64,000 nt of DNA from Pectobacterium peruviense (lineage in GTDB: Bacteria; Pseudomonadota; Gammaproteobacteria; Enterobacterales; Enterobacteriaceae): positions 434,001 to 498,000 of the forward strand of contig NZ_LXFV01000001.1 in the NCBI RefSeq assembly GCF_002847345.1, written 5' to 3'. Positions 9,658 through 17,838 of the stretch are shown piece after piece (the stretch's first letter is position 1; each line of letters opens with the position of its first letter). The notes under the pieces were generated by a model, which was not told where the DNA came from, ran no database searches, and was given only the letters and a program-made list of their open reading frames with translations. Made by a program: the position numbers and the translations under genes.

Positions 9658-10986
9658 TCAGGTTTTCGTTATTGCCTCAAGTCTGGCATCATTCAAGGTA
9701 TAATGATTAATGATAATCACCAGACTAAAAACCAGTAGCGCAGGATAAATAGAAAACAGAAGCGCGACGGTATTGACGGCTTTTTCTGGCTGAATTGGCA
9801 CGCCGCCAATATAACCACTCCAGGCTAACAACCAACCAATGAATGCACCGCCCAGCGCGATGCCCAATTTAATGGCAAACAAATTAGTGGAAAAAACAAT
9901 GCCGCTTAATTTCCTACCGCTTTCTTTTTCCAACACGTCAACCACATCAGATATCATGCCCCATTGCAATGGCGTTGCAGCACCCTGAATAACATTCACC
10001 ACCATGACAACACTGAAAATCAACCAGAGCATATCGGGTGAGAGGAGGTAAATAACCGTCAGTAAAATCGCCTCCAGAAACATGGCATATTTAAACCCTT
10101 TCACCTTGTCAATATTTTTGAATACGGATGATGAAATGAATGCACCAATGATTCCAGAAATAATCGCGGTTGTTAATAAATACGTGCTGATATCCGGGCG
10201 TTTTAACACGTAGTTACAGTAATAAATCGTGCTGCCACCTTTGAATAACACCGCAATCAGGTTGACGACATTTAAGGTGAACATGCTACGCCAGTCACGA
10301 TTCCCACATAGCGTTTTAAAATCACGCCAAACAGACCCAGAATTTTGTTCTATCGGGGAAATATATCGCTCGCGGGTGTTTGAGAAACAGAGGTAAAAGA
10401 ACACAACGCTCAGTGCACCAAATACCATCATGGTATAGAAGTAGCCTTCCTGAATATTGCCTTTACCAATGTATGTTACCAGCGGCAACGCGGAGATAGA
10501 GACGATCAATCCGCCGATGGCGCTGAGTGAAAACCGCCACGACTGGAGAGAAACCCGCTGGCGGGAATCGTTACTGATGTTGTTAATCATCGCGCAGTAC
10601 GGCACGTTAATGGCGCTGTAGACGATGGACAACAGCAGGTAAGACGCATAAGCGTAAATCAGTTTCCCCGTGTAACTGAAATCAGGTGTATAAAACGTCA
10701 ATGTGCAAACCACGCCAAACGGAATAGCAAACCAGAGAATATACGGCCTGAACTGGCCAAACCGCGTTCTCGTTCTATCCGCCAGAGCACCGATACCGAC
10801 GTCAATAACCGCATCAATCGCCCGAACCACTAAAAACATCGTTCCCATATGATCTGGCGATAGGCCGAAGACATCGGTGTAAAAGTACGCCATAAACAAC
10901 ATCACCGTCTGCCAGACCAAATTACAGGCCGTGTCCCCTAATCCATACCCTATTTTTTCTTTAATACTTATTGCGGAATCAGACAT
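9658..10986 (-). CDS. xynT: GPH-family sugar:cation symporter (xyloside transporter)
   Basis: A 442-residue inner-membrane protein with about 12 hydrophobic segments. It belongs to the glycoside-pentoside-hexuronide:cation symporter family (MelB/XylP/YicJ type): KEKIGYGLGDTACNLVW at the N-terminus, then AIDAVIDVGIGALADRTRTRFGQFRPY, the family's loop 2-3 signature. It is transcribed just upstream of the GH43 enzyme and diverges from an AraC regulator. This context suggests uptake of xylobiose or related xylosides driven by Na+ or H+. The start is preceded by GGGGGAG. The symbol is by analogy with E. coli and Lactobacillus xyloside operons. Confidence 0.85.
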   Translation of the reverse strand: MSDSAISIKEKIGYGLGDTACNLVWQTVMLFMAYFYTDVFGLSPDHMGTMFLVVRAIDAVIDVGIGALADRTRTRFGQFRPYILWFAIPFGVVCTLTFYTPDFSYTGKLIYAYASYLLLSIVYSAINVPYCAMINNISNDSRQRVSLQSWRFSLSAIGGLIVSISALPLVTYIGKGNIQEGYFYTMMVFGALSVVFFYLCFSNTRERYISPIEQNSGSVWRDFKTLCGNRDWRSMFTLNVVNLIAVLFKGGSTIYYCNYVLKRPDISTYLLTTAIISGIIGAFISSSVFKNIDKVKGFKYAMFLEAILLTVIYLLSPDMLWLIFSVVMVVNVIQGAATPLQWGMISDVVDVLEKESGRKLSGIVFSTNLFAIKLGIALGGAFIGWLLAWSGYIGGVPIQPEKAVNTVALLFSIYPALLVFSLVIIINHYTLNDARLEAITKT

Positions 10987-11114
10987 AACTCCCCCACATC
11001 AATTTGACAGAGTTCAACCCTTTTTGGACTCGGAGTAGGCTTACTCTCTCATCCTCAAAATCAGGTTATTGATTTTCACCGGGGAGATATGTATAAAAAA
11101 AAGATAAAAATATA
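10987..11114. promoter_or_regulatory. Divergent promoter region, symporter and AraC regulator
   Basis: This 128-bp gap separates the divergent symporter and AraC regulator and must hold both promoters. The part near the AraC start is strongly AT-rich. I see no certain AraC half-sites. Confidence 0.4.
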
Positions 11115-12026
11115 ATGAAAGTGAACCCTATGAGTGACGAACATCCCATTTACGAAATCATTCCCGTTTTAACTGGGGAGCTTTATACGCTGGTGGAGGA
11201 TGACGTTCTGCAATTTAACGGCTGTGATGTTATCCCCCACTATCACTTCATGAATGAAATTATGTGGTTCAGAAGCGCAGAAGGTTTATTTTCCATTAAC
11301 GACGACCAATATAAAATAAAAGACAATACGCTCATCTTCGTCCCTGCCCTCGTCATTCACGATATGTTCCTATCGCCTCAATCAGATCATCTTCGCTATT
11401 TATTTCAGTTCGAGACTGATTTCATCAACGACACTAACCCATCAATTTCCTCGCTAAAAAAGTCAAAGCCACTTGTCTTCCATATTGACGAAAAAAACGC
11501 AGCACGAATTGATACACTGCTGTCCTGGTGCAATGAGTTATTTATCCACAACAAGTCATCAATATTGATAACGAAATTATTAGCTTCATTTATTGAGTTG
11601 GTATTTTCTTTCGATAGTCAAGAGGAAAATAAAAGCAGCCACGATGTTACGTCCAGCGCATCAACCCTGATAAAATATCTGTACAGCTTGGAAAACAGCA
11701 CGGAGTCGGAGATCACCACAGCGGAGGCTTCTGCTGCCTGCAACTGGTCAAAATCCTATTTTTCTCGGCTTTTTAAAGGTTACTTTGGCATGACGTTTAA
11801 AAAGTACATGCTATTAAAGAAAATAAAACACGCCATCCGGTTACTTTCCTCGACGGAGTTAAAAATTGCAGATATTGCTGAGAATGCGGGTTTTACGGAC
11901 AGCGCGTATTTTTGCATGAAATTTAAAATCGTCATGGGCTGTAGCCCAGCCACTTTCAGACACAGGATCTGGGCATCACAAAATTTGGCCGCCCCCGTTC
12001 AAATGACGCCGTGTCTGCCGGATTGA
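11115..12026 (+). CDS. AraC-family transcriptional regulator
   Basis: A 303-residue regulator. The N-terminal ~150 residues look like a cupin sensor (HYHFMNEIMWFRSAEG, then DNTLIFVPALVIHDMF). The C-terminal ~100 residues are the double helix-turn-helix of AraC/XylS proteins (AASAACNWSKSYFSRLFKGY and IADIAENAGFTDSAYFCMKF). It diverges from the xyloside symporter/xylosidase operon and is the probable activator of that operon in response to a xyloside. An internal ATG at 11130 (MSDEHP) is an equally possible start; neither has a strong ribosome site. Confidence 0.85.
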   Translation: MKVNPMSDEHPIYEIIPVLTGELYTLVEDDVLQFNGCDVIPHYHFMNEIMWFRSAEGLFSINDDQYKIKDNTLIFVPALVIHDMFLSPQSDHLRYLFQFETDFINDTNPSISSLKKSKPLVFHIDEKNAARIDTLLSWCNELFIHNKSSILITKLLASFIELVFSFDSQEENKSSHDVTSSASTLIKYLYSLENSTESEITTAEASAACNWSKSYFSRLFKGYFGMTFKKYMLLKKIKHAIRLLSSTELKIADIAENAGFTDSAYFCMKFKIVMGCSPATFRHRIWASQNLAAPVQMTPCLPD

Positions 12027-12047
12027 TGAACAGCGGTCGTGGGATCG

Positions 12048-13061
12048 TCAGGCGATCTTCTTCGCGGCCTGCTGCGCCAGAATCGACAGCGCTGTTGCCT
12101 TAAAGATATGCGATTGCGACATCGCGTTTTCGGTGCGCTCACGGCAGTCACGCAGAAAATCGGGGAAAAAAGTGCGTTCGACGCTACCCGCAGGAGTAAA
12201 GCGCTGTTCACCTTTGCCATTCACCAGATAAACGACATTGCTTTCCCCACGCGTGAGATCGACATATTTCCTGATTTCGATATAGCCTTCCGTCCCCAGT
12301 ATTGTCAGGCGACCGTCGCCCCAAACGCTCAACCCATCCGGCGTAAACCAGTCACAGCGAAAATAGCCCGTTGCCCCATTGTCGCCCAGCAGCATGGCAT
12401 CGCCAAAATCCTCAAATTCAGGGTGGTGCGGATGGTGATAATTCGCCGTCTGGCTGGTCACCACGCGCGCATCGGTGTTGCCGGTAAAATAGAGAAACTG
12501 TTCGATTTGATGGATGCCGATATCGCAGAGGATCCCGCCGTACTGACGCTTTTGATAAAACCAGTCAGGCCGCGCACCACGTTCACGATGCGGACCGACG
12601 CCAATTGTCTGAATCACCCGCCCGATTTCGCCCCGTTGCACCAGTTCACCGGCAAACAGCGCGCTATCCACATTGATGCGTTCATTAAAGTACACGGCAA
12701 ACTTGCGGCCAGTTTCCGTCACCCGACGTTGAACGGCATCCAATTGTTCCAACGTGGTCAGCGGCGGTTTGGCCGTGAAAAAATCCTTGCCCGCATCCAG
12801 CGTGCGCAGCGCCAATTCAGCTCTGTCACAGGGAATCACCGCACAGGCGATGAGATCGATAGACGCATCGGTAATCAGCTGTTCCGCAGAAGCGGCAAAA
12901 GGAACGGAAGGGAAAAGCGAGGTAAATTTTGCCCGATTATCTAGGTCAGATTCGAATACGCCAACCAGCTCAGCACCAGCATCAATGAGCTGCTGACACA
13001 TGTCATAAATGTGGTTGTGTGCTAATCCAATCGCTGCAAACCGAATCTTCTTCATCTTCAC
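12048..13061 (-). CDS. Gfo/Idh/MocA-family NAD(P)-dependent oxidoreductase
   Basis: A 337-residue sugar-dehydrogenase-like protein. It has an N-terminal Rossmann fold (KIRFAAIGLAHNHIYD, a relaxed form of the GxGxxG loop) and the family's substrate-side lysine in FFTAKPPLTT, where the usual EKP reads AKP. The C-terminal GFO_IDH_MocA domain carries a GGILCDIGIHQIEQFLYF segment, typical of the catalytic Asp/His pair. It faces the AraC gene with a 21-base gap and may act on a sugar or sugar acid from the same pathway. The substrate cannot be told from sequence. Confidence 0.85.
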   Translation of the reverse strand: MKMKKIRFAAIGLAHNHIYDMCQQLIDAGAELVGVFESDLDNRAKFTSLFPSVPFAASAEQLITDASIDLIACAVIPCDRAELALRTLDAGKDFFTAKPPLTTLEQLDAVQRRVTETGRKFAVYFNERINVDSALFAGELVQRGEIGRVIQTIGVGPHRERGARPDWFYQKRQYGGILCDIGIHQIEQFLYFTGNTDARVVTSQTANYHHPHHPEFEDFGDAMLLGDNGATGYFRCDWFTPDGLSVWGDGRLTILGTEGYIEIRKYVDLTRGESNVVYLVNGKGEQRFTPAGSVERTFFPDFLRDCRERTENAMSQSHIFKATALSILAQQAAKKIA

Positions 13062-13094
13062 CTCTGCCGATCTCGCTATGCCGAATCACTACAA

Positions 13095-13292
13095 TATACC
13101 CAAAATAATTCGAGCTGCATGACAAAACGCTAGCGTTTTGAACAACGCCAAAGCGTTGGCCCTTTAGGGCAAGACTCATTTATGGGTCTTGTAACGCGGC
13201 AACTGAGCGAATCCCCAGGAGCTTACTCAAGTAAGTGACTGGGGTGAGTAAGGGCAGCCAACGCACAAGCAGCTTGAAGTATGACGTGTATA
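13095..13292. repeat. Inverted-repeat element (MITE/ERIC-like), ~198 bp
   Basis: The ends are imperfect inverted repeats: left TATACCC...TTCGAGCTGC, right GCAGCTTGAA...GTGTATA. Inside are further short palindromes (AAAACGCTAGCGTTTT; CAACGCC/GGCCCTTTAGGGC). It contains no coding frame. Elements with the core ATAATTCGAG(C/T)TGC are common between genes in Pectobacterium, Serratia and Yersinia genomes. The coordinates are set by the terminal repeats. Confidence 0.7.
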
Positions 13293-13401
13293 GAGTGGAA
13301 ACGGGACTAGCTAAAGACAAAAGCCACACAACGCGTTAGAATTTTTCCTGTTTTTTTGACATATACCTACATTTTCTGCAACGTAACCAAGAAAGATAAC
13401 C

Positions 13402-13578
13402 ATGAAAAGAAAACGTATTCTGATCCCCCTCCTCCTTCTGATCTTGTTTGTGCTCTATCTGAATCGCGATGCGTTGAATCCTTTTGCCCCAGACTGCAAA
13501 AACCTGCCAGCGAATCAACCGAAGCCAGAAGCGTGCAAAAAACCAGTGAAAGAAGTCGCACCCGGTTTTGAAATTTAA
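13402..13578 (+). CDS. Small membrane-anchored peptide, 58 aa
   Basis: A 58-residue frame begins MKRKRILIPLLLLILFVLY, a basic start followed by one strong hydrophobic helix. A short hydrophilic, proline- and lysine-rich tail with two cysteines follows (PDCKNLP...EACKKP). An AAGAAAGATAAC stretch upstream gives a modest ribosome site. It converges with the HrpK-like gene, 23 bases away. It resembles the many short inner-membrane peptides of enterobacteria; no function is recognised. The predicted topology is one N-terminal transmembrane helix or an uncleaved signal. Confidence 0.6.
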   Translation: MKRKRILIPLLLLILFVLYLNRDALNPFAPDCKNLPANQPKPEACKKPVKEVAPGFEI

Positions 13579-13601
13579 GCGTTGAAAGTTAAGCTGACGC
13601 C

Positions 13602-15365
13602 TTAGCGCGGTTTGGGGATATTGAACTGTTCCAGCGTGGGGTTAACTGTCCTGGCAAAATCTTCTCGCCGATGTTTGAGTTTGCTTTTGGCGTTGAAGAA
13701 ATTTACCAACTCCGCAATCCCCATACCGATACTGAGTGCCCCGCTCACCGCCCAACCGACTGGGCCTGCGGCAGCGCCAACAGCAGAGGCTGCCGCTGCA
13801 CCCGCAGCTTCACCCGCAATAGCACCGACCACTTTCCCGGCAATCGCCGCCCCCGCTTTACCCGCCAGCCCAATGGCCGTTTTGCTCCCCGCAGCCTTGG
13901 TTAAATCCTCTGCATGCAGCGACGATTTAGCAAAATCCATCACGCTGCGTCCGGCATCTTTGACCACCTGTGCATCGCTTTTTGCTTCCGAACCTGCGTG
14001 AGACGAAGCCGAAAGTGAAGTATCCAGCCCAACAGATCGCGGCGCGGTTGGTGACACCGCAGAAAAACGTTGGCTTATTCCCGCCTGTGCTAACAGCGGG
14101 TCGGACAGTAAGATGGTGTTAATCTCTCGCGGCACCGCTCGCTCAAAATGTTGAATCACATCTCCGTCTTTCTGTAGCGCCTCAATACGTTGATTCAGCA
14201 CCTTTTCCGTTTCTTCCGTGTTCCGGTATTCTCGCCCTGCGACCACCTGTTCCAGCGTCTGTTGCAGTTTGACCAGCGTCGCCGATTTTTGCGCCCCGCT
14301 GTATTGCTGCGGTTGGGTAAAAACAGCCTCATTCAGATTGCTGATATCGGTTTTCGCTGCCAGCCCCAATGCTGCCGCGTTGTGCAGCGTATCCGCCGCT
14401 TCCTGACGGTTTGTCGGGGCCTGTTCACGAATCCAGTTTTTCATGTCCTTCATCATCAGTTTGCCATCGTGCGAGACACGCGCCAGTTTCTCCCCTTTAA
14501 CATCCGCATGTTCCAGGATCCCGAATAATCCCGGATTCGACCACAGTTTGGCGGCGGCTTTAAGCTGAGGTGACAACGTCGGGTTATGAGTCATGATCGC
14601 ATTCAGATCGGTCAACGTGCTGGTGCGATCGTTCTGTTGTGGGGGAGAATCCGTGTAGGATTTTTTGGGATCGGCAGCATTAAGCAGGGGTTCATTAGCC
14701 AGCAAAAGCGCCGAAGATTGCACTAACCGCAGCGATTGTGCATCGGCTGCCGGATTTTTAGTCTGGTATTCCTTCACGGCGTGACTGGCATCGCTGGCGC
14801 GCCGTTCCATGTCTTTAATAAAAGATTTGGTATCCCGATTTGAGATATGTCCGTCGGCTCTGCCGCCATCTTTTGCCGTATCCATCGCCGTATAGATGGC
14901 AGGATTTTCACGCAGATAGATCAGTGCTTTTTCCGCACTTATTCCGCCATCCTGTAGCATTTTCGCTGCGGCCAGCGGGCGGTTCAGTTCCTTCGCCGCC
15001 TTCTCGCGTTCGTTTTCCGGCAGATCGCTCAGCAGTGTCGACCACTTTTCCAGTGCTTTCGCGTTACTGTGTTCAGAGCTATCGATCGCCTGAAGATCGA
15101 CGAGAGGTTTCGGCTCCGCAATCAGTGAGCTATCTGCAATCTGCATGGGGGGCAATGCGCGCACCGGTACCGTCGTTCTCACATCAGAAGGAACCAGCGG
15201 CACGCTCGGCAACGCATCGCCAAAATCGATTGAACGCGGACCCGACTGCGCAGCGGGCAATGCTGCATGTTGCCCATGTTGTCTGTTGGCTTCTGTGCCA
15301 TATGCCGCCGCGGCGTTTCCCCAACTGCCTTTGCTCTCAATACGGTTGATCATCAACGTCCCCAT
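13602..15365 (-). CDS. hrpK: HrpK/HrpF-like type III secretion translocator or effector
   Basis: A 587-residue protein without a signal peptide, polar and Ser/Gln/Ala-rich at the N-terminus as type III substrates are. An EF-hand-like GRADGHISNRD lies around residue 170. A long Ala/Gly hydrophobic stretch near residues 490-550 (AGKAGAAIAGKVVGAIAG onward) could insert into membranes. This layout matches HrpK of Pseudomonas syringae and HrpF/NolX, which act as accessory translocators at the host membrane. A canonical hrp box stands about 100 bases upstream of the start, so HrpL control is expected. ATG at 15353 (MINRIES) has the better ribosome site (GGGGA). Family assignment is from recall of the architecture, so an effector role remains open. 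Confidence 0.65.
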   Translation of the reverse strand: MGTLMINRIESKGSWGNAAAAYGTEANRQHGQHAALPAAQSGPRSIDFGDALPSVPLVPSDVRTTVPVRALPPMQIADSSLIAEPKPLVDLQAIDSSEHSNAKALEKWSTLLSDLPENEREKAAKELNRPLAAAKMLQDGGISAEKALIYLRENPAIYTAMDTAKDGGRADGHISNRDTKSFIKDMERRASDASHAVKEYQTKNPAADAQSLRLVQSSALLLANEPLLNAADPKKSYTDSPPQQNDRTSTLTDLNAIMTHNPTLSPQLKAAAKLWSNPGLFGILEHADVKGEKLARVSHDGKLMMKDMKNWIREQAPTNRQEAADTLHNAAALGLAAKTDISNLNEAVFTQPQQYSGAQKSATLVKLQQTLEQVVAGREYRNTEETEKVLNQRIEALQKDGDVIQHFERAVPREINTILLSDPLLAQAGISQRFSAVSPTAPRSVGLDTSLSASSHAGSEAKSDAQVVKDAGRSVMDFAKSSLHAEDLTKAAGSKTAIGLAGKAGAAIAGKVVGAIAGEAAGAAAASAVGAAAGPVGWAVSGALSIGMGIAELVNFFNAKSKLKHRREDFARTVNPTLEQFNIPKPR

Positions 15366-15464
15366 TCTGCTGTTATCAGGCTTAATAAACGGATGTCCCG
15401 AGTCATTCGATCACAGAAAGGCCTGCGAACGTGCTGGCCGCAGCATGACGGAGATAGCTAGATA

Positions 15465-15492
15465 TGAGTGGCGTAAAAATGCAGTGGGTTCC
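15465..15492 (-). promoter_or_regulatory. hrp box (HrpL promoter) of the HrpK-like gene
   Basis: On the minus strand it reads GGAACC, 15 bases, CCACTCA. This is an exact match to the HrpL sigma-factor consensus GGAACC-N15/16-CCACNNA. It lies ~100 bases upstream of the 13602-15365 gene. Confidence 0.9.
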
Positions 15493-15688
15493 CTAAAAAT
15501 ATTCCGGAATATTTGATGGCTGTCGGTTATTTATTCGTTTTATAGGGACGTCACTCCCAGAGAAATATTTTCGGGCATCCATCAACCTGACAACAACGAT
15601 CTCCATGGCATCCAGTCCCTTCCCTTACAATAACCAGACTAAATGATTACAAAAAATTTCAAATGGTAACCAAATGTGTGATCCACAT
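15493..15688. other. Gap between the hrpK-like gene and the porin locus
   Basis: About 200 bases between divergent units. An AT-rich inverted run (AAATATTCCGGAATATTT, about 15496-15513) adjoins the hrp box. Nothing else is recognisable. Confidence 0.4.
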
Positions 15689-15710
15689 AAATGAAACAGC
15701 GTTTCCTTTT
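15689..15710 (+). promoter_or_regulatory. KdgR operator upstream of the KdgM-type porin
   Basis: The site AAATGAAACAG / CGTTTCCTTTT closely matches the KdgR box (AAATGAAACANNGTTTCATTT). KdgR represses pectin-catabolism genes in soft-rot bacteria until 2-keto-3-deoxygluconate appears. The box lies ~330 bases before the porin start, so a long leader or a second promoter is likely. A TGTGATCCACA stretch just upstream may be a weak CRP half-site. Confidence 0.75.
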
Positions 15711-16037
15711 CACCATAATGCCACACAGCCTAATTATCAAGTTTACTGATTAATTAGATTGACCAGTAAAAGGTAGAAATGTTCGACACTCACTCATCAG
15801 CATAAGCCATTTCGCTGATTGAAATACGCATAAGCAAAGCCGTATATAAGGGGTATCCGATGAATTAATAGCTCCTGATTTACCAGGGAAAACGCCCTGT
15901 CTGACATTATTAATGGCGTCATCATCATTCCTGGTGATTCTATTTTTACGCCCAAAAAATGACATCAACTGTCTGGTTTTAAAGATAGAGACTGCACTCG
16001 CCAAAAATATTATTTATTCAAAAAAGAGAAAGATAGA
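15711..16037 (+). other. Leader region of the kdgM-like gene
   Basis: About 330 AT-rich bases lie between the KdgR box and the porin start. They should contain the transcription start and leader. No credible coding frame is seen. The start codon is preceded by AAAAGAGAAAGATAG, an adequate purine-rich ribosome site. Confidence 0.4.
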
Positions 16038-16856
16038 ATGAAAATATACACACGTAACCTACTCATCGTTTGTGCCGGATTCGCCCCTTTTCTTGCCCAA
16101 GCAGAAACAGATGGCAAAACTACCTTCCAATATGAACATAACTGGAAGACGGAAGACCGCCGCCACTCAGATTCCATCAAGCTCATTCACAAGAAAACAA
16201 ACGGCTGGTCATACGAAGTCAAATTCAGTACGTCTGCGGGCGGGAACAGCAACTACGACGTCGCCTATGACGATATGCAAGGCGGCTCAGGCGGCATGGT
16301 GATTGGTAAGGACTTCAAGCTAAGCAAGGCCGCAACCTTAACACCTAGCTTCGAGTTCTCCATCGGGAACGCCTCCATGATGTATCAGCCGGGGCTAAAA
16401 TATAACTACCGAATCAACAGTGACTGGTCCACTTATGGCCGCTATCGCTACGAATATAAAAAACCGACTCGTAGTTCACGTTATTCGATCATTTCCACGT
16501 CAGACAAATATGGTTACGCAGGGGAATCTTATTTATCAAAATCAGACACCGGGCGCCACCGTCTGGATGCAGGGGTAACCTATTCTGGGTTTGATAAAAT
16601 TAATCTGACTTACGTCTTTAACTACTATATCGGTGATAACACCACCAAGTCGTATAAATATAGCAAGGGTGAATTCACAGAAAGAGAATACGCCGTCTAT
16701 GACAACGGTAAAACGGACTATGAGCATCAGTTCAAAGTTCAATATAAGTTAAACAAACAGCTAACTCCTTACATTGAGTATGATGATATTAGCCAATCCA
16801 GCACATCATCAAGCCGTCAGGGGAAAATCAAAGTTGGTTTCAACTACGTTTTCTAA
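16038..16856 (+). CDS. kdgM: KdgM-family oligogalacturonate porin
   Basis: A 272-residue outer-membrane protein with a cleavable signal (cut predicted after FLAQA, residue 22). The mature chain is made of alternating amphipathic strands rich in Tyr and Lys/Arg and ends in a terminal Phe (VGFNYVF), the outer-membrane insertion signal. It opens with FQYEHNWKTEDRRHSDSIKL, typical of KdgM/NanC monomeric 12-strand porins. Family members carry acidic oligogalacturonates through an arginine-lined pore. The upstream KdgR box and the downstream pectate lyase support this substrate. Several kdgM paralogues exist in soft-rot bacteria, so the exact paralogue (kdgM, kdgN) is uncertain. Confidence 0.88.
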   Translation: MKIYTRNLLIVCAGFAPFLAQAETDGKTTFQYEHNWKTEDRRHSDSIKLIHKKTNGWSYEVKFSTSAGGNSNYDVAYDDMQGGSGGMVIGKDFKLSKAATLTPSFEFSIGNASMMYQPGLKYNYRINSDWSTYGRYRYEYKKPTRSSRYSIISTSDKYGYAGESYLSKSDTGRHRLDAGVTYSGFDKINLTYVFNYYIGDNTTKSYKYSKGEFTEREYAVYDNGKTDYEHQFKVQYKLNKQLTPYIEYDDISQSSTSSSRQGKIKVGFNYVF

Positions 16857-16974
16857 GAAATGCAGAGTTTTATAAAGCAAATATGCTGTATTTCGTATCG
16901 CGTTGATGAAAAATAAACTCATGAATGAATTTTGTCTATCAGCGCACAGTTTTCATAATTAACGACCAATATTA

Positions 16975-17739
16975 ATGGTGCCCATAATGAAAAAGCGCTA
17001 CCTTGTGGCCGGTATTCTCTTTGCCCAAATTTATGCTATTTCCGCCTCAGCTTCTGATACCAAACTCAGCTATGAACATAGTTGGGGAACAATGAATCGC
17101 TATCATGGTGATGAAGTCGGCATGCGACATTTTATGGATAATGGCCTGTACGTCGGCGTTGAGCTGAATTTTTATAATAAGAATAAAGATCTGACCATCG
17201 ATGATGTCGTCTCGAATTCTTATGCTTTTTATACCGGTTATGCCTACAGCTTAACGCCTGAGTTAACACTGACGCCCAATCTGGAAGCCCGCTTCTACTC
17301 CGGTGGCACCAGCGGTGAAGGTACAGTGGGTAACATCGGCGATAGTCAAACTTCCGGTGCACGCTATACGCCGGGGTTAAAACTGACCTGGGCTTTGACG
17401 GATAAGGCGGATCTTCATGCGCAATATCGCTATGACCTCAGAAAAATCACTCGCAGCAAGCGTACCAGCACGGATGATGACACCCACCGTCACCGTTATG
17501 AAGCAGGTGTTGCCTACAAAGGCTTTGATAACTTCACGCTGGCGTACACCGCTTACTACTATCACGCGGATTACGTGCTGCAAAACAACAAAAAGCATGA
17601 CTATCAGCAGGACTTTGACCTGTCTTACACCATCAACGACAACTGGACGGCACACGTTGGTGTTGAAGATGTCGCCAGCGGGCGCGATGTGAAATCACGT
17701 GAAGGAAAAGGCAAAGTCGGCTTTACCTATACGTTCTAA
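16975..17739 (+). CDS. KdgM-family oligogalacturonate porin, second copy
   Basis: A second KdgM-type porin, 254 residues from 16975, or 250 if translation starts at 16987 (MKKRYLVAGILF), the more usual signal-peptide start. The signal ends ISASA. The mature part starts KLSYEHSWGTMNRYHGDEVG and ends VGFTYTF with the terminal Phe. It aligns in layout with the preceding porin but is clearly diverged, so it is an old paralogue, not a recent copy. It follows the first porin by 118 bases without a visible KdgR box, and may be cotranscribed or have its own promoter. Confidence 0.85.
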   Translation: MVPIMKKRYLVAGILFAQIYAISASASDTKLSYEHSWGTMNRYHGDEVGMRHFMDNGLYVGVELNFYNKNKDLTIDDVVSNSYAFYTGYAYSLTPELTLTPNLEARFYSGGTSGEGTVGNIGDSQTSGARYTPGLKLTWALTDKADLHAQYRYDLRKITRSKRTSTDDDTHRHRYEAGVAYKGFDNFTLAYTAYYYHADYVLQNNKKHDYQQDFDLSYTINDNWTAHVGVEDVASGRDVKSREGKGKVGFTYTF

Positions 17740-17769
17740 CGCCGACTTACTGCTACGCAATGTTTCTCG

Positions 17770-17800
17770 GGGATCCTGTTAATCAAACGGGATCCCTTTA
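17770..17800 (+). terminator. Rho-independent terminator after the second porin
   Basis: An 11-bp stem (GGGATCCTGTT with AACGGGATCCC, one G-U pair) has a short loop and is followed by TTTATTA. It separates the porins from the pectate lyase gene 38 bases on. Confidence 0.75.
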
Positions 17801-17838
17801 TTACAGCTACGGATTCACACTCGTTACAGGTAGATAAT

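Noticed and set aside
12039-12944. A 301-codon plus-strand frame antisense to the oxidoreductase
   Set aside because: The opposite strand carries a well-supported Gfo/Idh/MocA protein; this frame has no recognisable domain.
13095-13292. CRISPR array or tRNA-linked attachment site
   Set aside because: No regular direct repeats with spacers and no tRNA gene are present; the structure is an inverted-repeat element.
15750-16004. 84-codon minus-strand frame upstream of the first porin
   Set aside because: It overlaps the expected leader of the porin transcript, has no ribosome site and unconvincing composition.
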